The notes below the pieces were generated by a model. That model had not been told where the DNA came from and searched no databases. It saw only the letters and a list, made by a program, of their open reading frames with translations. From the NCBI GenBank assembly GCA_017610545.1, contig JAFCBV010000035.1, forward strand, positions 1-9,300: a stretch of 9,300 bases of DNA, read 5' to 3'. The position numbers were made by a program, and so were the translations under genes. The DNA comes from Candidatus Nanohalarchaeota archaeon (GTDB taxonomy: Archaea; EX4484-52; B79-G9). This document shows positions 5,916 to 9,300 of this stretch, piece after piece (positions within the stretch are counted from its first letter, which is position 1; each line of letters opens with the position of its first letter).

Positions 5916-6143
5916 TCAACTGTATTTTTTAAACCCGATTGTATTTGCAATTTCACGAAAGCAGCGCCTGCATATATAGAGATCATATTTGGTTATGACG
6001 CCCATGCCCTTTTTGCCGCATCTCTTACAAACCGAGTTGCCAAGACCGTGATCTCTTTCAAGAGGCACATTGTGCTTCTTGAATTTAGCAAGCTTTGCCG
6101 GCTTTGATGCGAACATCTTCATAGATTTTTTGTGGTCACCCAT
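5916..6143 (-). CDS. rps14: 30S ribosomal protein S14 (uS14), zinc-binding type, N-terminally extended
   Basis: S14 is a small-subunit head protein. This is the zinc-binding form: CKRC at 39-42 and CRRC at 58-61 make a Cys4 site, followed by the signature [14 protein letters not shown]. From ATG 6143 it has 75 residues, longer than the 50-56 usual for archaeal S14. The extra part ([20 protein letters not shown] and onward) is basic. Start choice is uncertain. ATG 6143 has GTGAT 5 nt upstream, inside the end of L5. ATGs at 6122 and 6116 would shorten the protein to 68 or 66 residues, still longer than usual. The gap to L5 is 1 nt. Confidence 0.94.
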   Translation of the reverse strand: MGDHKKSMKMFASKPAKLAKFKKHNVPLERDHGLGNSVCKRCGKKGMGVITKYDLYICRRCFREIANTIGFKKYS

Positions 6144-6144
6144 A

Positions 6145-6663
6145 TTATATCACGCTTATATTTAGCTTATTTTTTGCAAATTCAATTGCTTCTTCCTTTT
6201 TTATCCTATGCGCGGGCGAAACACATGACTTTTTCATTTTTCTTCTCTTTATGCGAAAGCCAGGGCGCCCCAAGGTAACATTAATATTCATTCCAATGAC
6301 ACCGAGCTTTGGATCATATTTCTCTTTTGGAATGTCAAGATACTCTTTTATGCCAAAGCTAAAATTTCCCTCACCATCAAAATTTCCTGCACTAATTTTT
6401 CTGTCAAGTGCTTCAACAACGCGGTTCAGGAACTTCGCGCCTTTCTCGCATCTCATTGTAACTTTGACGCCTATCGGAAGACCGCGCCTCATACGAAATG
6501 TTCTTGCCTTTCGGGATGCAAGTGTCTTCAAGGGCTTGCAGCCGGTAAGCCTTTTGGCAAGCTGAAACGCATTCTCCACGTTTTCAGGAACGCCTCCTGT
6601 TGCAATCGAAAGCGTAACTTTCTCAACACTCATGTTTTTCATAGGATTTACTGGATCTGCCAT
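6145..6663 (-). CDS. rpl5: 50S ribosomal protein L5 (uL5)
   Basis: L5 binds 5S rRNA in the central protuberance and touches P-site tRNA. From ATG 6663 the product has 172 residues, the normal archaeal length. It includes [40 protein letters not shown], then [20 protein letters not shown] and [39 protein letters not shown] follows near the end. The frame is open back to 6714, but that would overlap S4e and add a Trp-rich stretch unlike the family. ATG 6663 lies 4 nt after the S4e stop and is preceded by GGTGG and TGATT. Alternative ATGs at 6642 and 6633 cannot be excluded. Confidence 0.95.
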   Translation of the reverse strand: MADPVNPMKNMSVEKVTLSIATGGVPENVENAFQLAKRLTGCKPLKTLASRKARTFRMRRGLPIGVKVTMRCEKGAKFLNRVVEALDRKISAGNFDGEGNFSFGIKEYLDIPKEKYDPKLGVIGMNINVTLGRPGFRIKRRKMKKSCVSPAHRIKKEEAIEFAKNKLNISVI

Positions 6664-6667
6664 AAAA

Positions 6668-7390
6668 TCATTCCACCAATATCTCTGCTTTTTCCATTCC
6701 GAGTACAAAAACATAGTCCTTGACTGTTGTTGTTTCTTTTCCGTCTGTTAAGAGAACCGTATGCGCTCTTTGCATACCGCGTGTTGAAATAATCTCTTTG
6801 ACATTTCCGATAAGCCCGGCATGGCTTCCGTTAATAATCATTGCAACAGCGCCCTGCTTGAATGGGTAGTGCCCGAGTATTTTCTGATCAGGGACAGATA
6901 TTTTCAATGTGTCTCCGGTATTGTAAACATCCTCTACAGGCTTCTTTGAGTCTTTTACAGGAATTCTTATGTTCCTGCCATCATGAAGGTTAAGCTGGAC
7001 CATGCCGCCTTTGAGTGTTGTCTTCTCTGTTATCTTTGAAAGCTTGAACTTTGAGCGCTCTGAAGTTATCTCGAAAAGTGTGAGCTTTCCTTTTTTCGGA
7101 AGCATTCTGTAGTTCTTCTTCGTCTTTGGGAGCGATACAACATCCATGACCCCTACAGGGTATGCATTGTCCTGCCTTGCACGCCCGTCAACAAGCACCT
7201 CGCGCTTTCCAAGAATGCGCTTGGTGTCTCGCCCTGTTTCTGCCAGGTTCAGAATATCCCGAACAACAACCCCTAAAGGAATGCACTGCTCCTTGCCATG
7301 AGGTCCTGCTCTCGGGCTGATAACATATTTTTTTGTCTTTATCTCAACAGGAATATGCTTTGATATAACGTATCTTTTTGTTCTTGTCAT
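6668..7390 (-). CDS. rps4e: 30S ribosomal protein S4e (eS4)
   Basis: S4e is a small-subunit protein found in archaea and eukaryotes but not bacteria. The 240-residue product contains an S4-like RNA-binding domain (around VVRDILNLAETGRDTKRILG, then GKREVLVDGRARQDNAYPVG), a central domain starting VMDVVSLPKTKKNYRMLP, and a KOW motif region near GAVAMIINGSHAGLIGNVKE. It lacks the far N-terminal basic extension seen in some homologues but starts similarly to short archaeal forms. ATG 7390 is preceded 4 nt upstream by GTGAT, whose TGA is the L24 stop. An in-frame GTG at 7399 lies in that ribosome-binding site and is unlikely to be the start. Confidence 0.96.
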   Translation of the reverse strand: MTRTKRYVISKHIPVEIKTKKYVISPRAGPHGKEQCIPLGVVVRDILNLAETGRDTKRILGKREVLVDGRARQDNAYPVGVMDVVSLPKTKKNYRMLPKKGKLTLFEITSERSKFKLSKITEKTTLKGGMVQLNLHDGRNIRIPVKDSKKPVEDVYNTGDTLKISVPDQKILGHYPFKQGAVAMIINGSHAGLIGNVKEIISTRGMQRAHTVLLTDGKETTTVKDYVFVLGMEKAEILVE

Positions 7391-7395
7391 GATAA

Positions 7396-7899
7396 TCACT
7401 CTTTCTTTGAAACTGCTGCAGGCTTTTCATTCGACTTTGATTGTGCTTTTTCCTCTTTTGGCGCCTGCGCCACCTTTGCTTTTTCCGCGACCGGCTTGCC
7501 GCCCGAAACTGTCTTGCTCTTTTTTCTCTTAAATGCTGTCATTCTCTTTGAATCCTTTGTTTCAGGCTCTACTATCAGGACATTTGAGGGCACAAGCGGC
7601 ACCTGTATCTCTGCACCGGCAACCTTTTTCCTTGAAGCCTCCTGAATAAATATTTTTCCTTTTTTTGCGTCAACCCGAAGCACATCTCCTGATATTCCTG
7701 CAAAGTTTCCGCGAATAACCTTCACTTTGTCACCCTTGACAACGCGCACAGACCTGGTCCCAAACTCAGCTCTCAGGCTCTTTGAAAGCGGTGCTGACAA
7801 AAACACTCCCTTTACGTGCGCAGGAGCGTTATAAACATACTTTCTCTGCTTTCTTGGCTGTACACTGGATTTCCAGGATTTTGAAAAAACACTCTTCAT
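7396..7899 (-). CDS. rpl24: 50S ribosomal protein L24 (uL24) with Lys/Ala-rich C-terminal tail
   Basis: L24 is an early assembly protein near the peptide exit tunnel. The 167-residue product begins SKSWKSSVQPRKQRKYVYNA, followed by the archaeal block LSAPLSKSLRAEFGTRSVRV. The KOW motif is VVKGDKVKVIRGNFAGISGD at 53-72, with VDAKKGKIFIQEA after it and IQVPLVPSNVLIVEP near 98-112. The conserved fold ends near residue 127. The rest (about 40 residues, AEKAKVAQAPKEEKAQSKSN and onward) is a low-complexity basic tail not typical of the family. ATG 7899 has GTGAT 3 nt upstream, so the longer in-frame start at 7923, which overlaps L14, is rejected. Confidence 0.95.
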   Translation of the reverse strand: MKSVFSKSWKSSVQPRKQRKYVYNAPAHVKGVFLSAPLSKSLRAEFGTRSVRVVKGDKVKVIRGNFAGISGDVLRVDAKKGKIFIQEASRKKVAGAEIQVPLVPSNVLIVEPETKDSKRMTAFKRKKSKTVSGGKPVAEKAKVAQAPKEEKAQSKSNEKPAAVSKKE

Positions 7900-7909
7900 A
7901 ACATCACAA

Positions 7910-8308
7910 CTACAATACAACATTTGCTATTTTTCCTATTGAAGGAAAGCGCTCTACAGCTTCTTTTGCAACAACGCCTTTGATTTCTTTTCCTTTAGGC
8001 TCATTTTTCTCGTCAATAATAACTGCGGCATTGTCCTCAAATCGTATCATCATGCCGTTTGGCCTTCTGTAGGGCATTGCCTGCCTCACCACAACAGCAG
8101 CCACTTTTTCGTGCATAAGCTTCTGTACTCCGCCTTTTACAGCGCAAACCACTACAGCGCCTACACCGCATGCGGGCCTTCTTTTCCTTCGGCCACCGAA
8201 CTTCTTTACAGCAATTATCTCAAGCAGCTTCGCGCCTGTGTTGTCTGCACATGCAAGCCGCGTGCCTACCTGAACTCCTCTTGTCGGCACTTTGGATATT
8301 GCTTTCAT
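7910..8308 (-). CDS. rpl14: 50S ribosomal protein L14 (uL14)
   Basis: L14 lies at the subunit interface, forms an intersubunit bridge and touches the factor-binding area. The 132-residue product has the family core: GTRLACADNTGAKLLEIIAV at 15-34, the basic GGRRKRRPACGVGAVVVCAV, then EKVAAVVVRQAMPYRRPNGM and IRFEDNAAVIIDEKNEPKG. Length is typical for archaea. ATG 8308 follows GTGAT with 4-nt spacing, and TGA within that site is the S17 stop. GTG 8317 is in frame but is part of the ribosome-binding site. Confidence 0.97.
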   Translation of the reverse strand: MKAISKVPTRGVQVGTRLACADNTGAKLLEIIAVKKFGGRRKRRPACGVGAVVVCAVKGGVQKLMHEKVAAVVVRQAMPYRRPNGMMIRFEDNAAVIIDEKNEPKGKEIKGVVAKEAVERFPSIGKIANVVL

Positions 8309-8313
8309 AATTA

Positions 8314-8658
8314 TCACTCTGCTTTTACACTGTTTTCAATTACAACAAATTTTTTGGTTTTGCTTATCGGACGGCACTCTGCCACCTTGACGTGGTCGCC
8401 TTTTCTTGCATTGATGCATGACGGGTTATGGGCGACAACGCGCGATCTTTTCCGCATATATCTTTCGTATTTTTTAACTTTAATCAGATACGGCCACTCG
8501 ACTACTACGCTTTTCGCAGCCTTGTCTGAAACAACCGTTCCGGTAAATATTCGTCCGCGCACCTTAAGATTTCCGTGGAACGGGCAAAGCGCGTCCTCAC
8601 ATACGTCCTTTGGTACCCCAACATCAAGTCCGATATCTCTTGTTTTTTGCGTACTCAT
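8314..8658 (-). CDS. rps17: 30S ribosomal protein S17 (uS17)
   Basis: S17 is a primary 16S rRNA-binding protein of the small-subunit body. From ATG 8658 it has 114 residues. The N-terminal archaeal extension reads TRDIGLDVGVPKDVCEDALC followed by PFHGNLKVRGR. The OB-fold core includes FTGTVVSDKAAKSVVVEWPY, then YERYMRKRSRVVAHNPSC, and ends GDHVKVAECRPISKTKKFVV. The start ATG overlaps the Rpp29 stop as ATGA and has GGAGAGAT about 7 nt upstream. An upstream in-frame ATG at 8673 lies in this ribosome-binding region and is less likely. Confidence 0.96.
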   Translation of the reverse strand: MSTQKTRDIGLDVGVPKDVCEDALCPFHGNLKVRGRIFTGTVVSDKAAKSVVVEWPYLIKVKKYERYMRKRSRVVAHNPSCINARKGDHVKVAECRPISKTKKFVVIENSVKAE

Positions 8659-8984
8659 TTCAAATCTCTCCATGTTTTCGCAAATTTTTTCTTTATCCTC
8701 TCTTCGGGACGTCCGTAAAGTATCTTTCCGTTAACCTCAACAACATCTCCCTGCGGAAGATGTATGTCAAACATACAATTTTTTTTTGCAACAATGAACT
8801 CTTTCTCTCCTGTTTCGAGCCTGAGTGTCTTTTGCGTCTCATCTATTATCTTTCCTGAAATGCCTGTTTTTTTCGGGTCACTGCATTTGGAAACCGTGCA
8901 TCGGAGACCGATAAGCTCATGGCGCATTATGTTTTCAGGCATAATACCACAGGACGACGGGGTTTCTTTTGGCATGTATTTCAT
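8655..8984 (-). CDS. rnp1: Ribonuclease P protein component 1 (Rpp29/Pop4 family)
   Basis: Rpp29 is one of the archaeal protein cofactors of RNase P, the ribozyme that removes 5' leaders from precursor tRNAs. The 109-residue product has the Sm-like barrel expected for the family: NIMRHELIGLRCTVSKCSD near 18-36, GISGKIIDETQKTLRLETGE near 41-60, and a C-terminal part with LPQGDVVEVNGKILYGRPEE, RIKKKFAKTWR. Position between aIF1 and S17 is the standard archaeal location. ATG 8984 lies 12 nt after the aIF1 stop; an in-frame ATG at 8975 is an alternative start. Confidence 0.95.
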   Translation of the reverse strand: MKYMPKETPSSCGIMPENIMRHELIGLRCTVSKCSDPKKTGISGKIIDETQKTLRLETGEKEFIVAKKNCMFDIHLPQGDVVEVNGKILYGRPEERIKKKFAKTWRDLK

Positions 8985-8996
8985 CCCGGTGTTGCC

Positions 8997-9300
8997 TCAG
9001 TATTCTATGCTTTCCTTGCTGAACCCTTCCTTGATCAAAAGCTCGCGCACCTTTTGCACATGGTTTCCCTGAACTTCAATTTTACCGTTCTTTGAGGTTC
9101 CACCGCATGCAAGCGCACTTTTCAGCTTCTTTGTCAGGTCCTTCAGGCTTATTGTCTTTTCATCAAGGCCTGCCACAATTGTGGAAACCTTTTTGAATCG
9201 CTTTTGCACTGTGTATATTCTTATCTTCTGTGCCTCTTTGGAGATTGTTTCACAGACACAGAGCTCTTTTGGAAGCCCGCATTTTGGACTAACAGTTTCC
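8997..9300 (-). CDS. Translation initiation factor aIF1 (SUI1 family), 5' end cut by window
   Basis: aIF1 binds the small subunit near the P site and checks start-codon selection. The reading frame is open from 9299, and no start codon suited to the family is needed inside the window: the first residues, ETVSPKCGLPKELCVCETIS, already match the N-terminal region of archaeal aIF1, followed by KEAQKIRIYTVQKRF. A GTG at 9209 would give a truncated 70-residue protein and is rejected. The SUI1 core includes LDEKTISLKDLTKKLKSALA, CGGTSKNGKIEVQGNH and KVRELLIKEGFSKESIEY. About 100 residues are visible, so only a few are missing. The N-terminal cysteine cluster reads SPKC...CVC, where many archaeal homologues have CPKC...CVC. 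Confidence 0.95.
   Translation of the reverse strand, partial: ETVSPKCGLPKELCVCETISKEAQKIRIYTVQKRFKKVSTIVAGLDEKTISLKDLTKKLKSALACGGTSKNGKIEVQGNHVQKVRELLIKEGFSKESIEY

Noticed and set aside
8111..8734. Plus-strand ORF of 207 codons across L14, S17 and Rpp29
   Set aside because: It lies wholly antisense to three confidently identified genes and its product looks like no protein family.

Overview
This window is one continuous archaeal ribosomal-protein operon, read entirely on the minus strand. It joins the late part of the S10 cluster to the spc cluster. Archaeal origin is clear from the gene content: aIF1/SUI1, RNase P protein Rpp29, S4e, L32e and L19e sit among universal ribosomal proteins in the usual archaeal order. 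Ribosome-binding sites follow the archaeal GGTGA(T) pattern. The lineage is not certain. Lysine/glutamate-rich tails on several ribosomal proteins and short overlapping junctions would suit a small-genome archaeon of DPANN type, but that is only an inference.

Layout in transcription order, from position 9300 down to 1: aIF1 (5' end cut off by the window), Rpp29, S17, L14, L24, S4e, L5, S14, S8, L6, L32e, an unrecognised 60-residue zinc-ribbon protein, L19e, L18, S5, L30, L15, then after a 122-nt spacer SecY, which runs off the window at position 1. Nearly all junctions are 1-13 nt apart or overlap. Several upstream TGA stops lie inside the next gene's Shine-Dalgarno sequence, which points to one polycistronic, translationally coupled unit. 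The products are ribosome parts, an initiation factor, a tRNA-processing subunit and the membrane channel that receives nascent secreted proteins.

Four things stand out. (1) A two-cysteine-pair zinc-ribbon ORF is inserted between L32e and L19e, where the standard gene order has none. (2) S5 is split by a frameshift right after its CGSWECGCG motif, and the loop normally found there is missing. (3) The C-terminal half of S5 carries a Lys/Glu/Pro/Ala-rich tail of about 149 residues built partly from a duplicated 41-bp unit, and L30 starts inside its end. (4) The only sizeable non-coding gap, upstream of secY, contains two adjacent perfect inverted repeats. No mobile element, tRNA, rRNA or CRISPR array was seen, and no credible gene lies on the plus strand.
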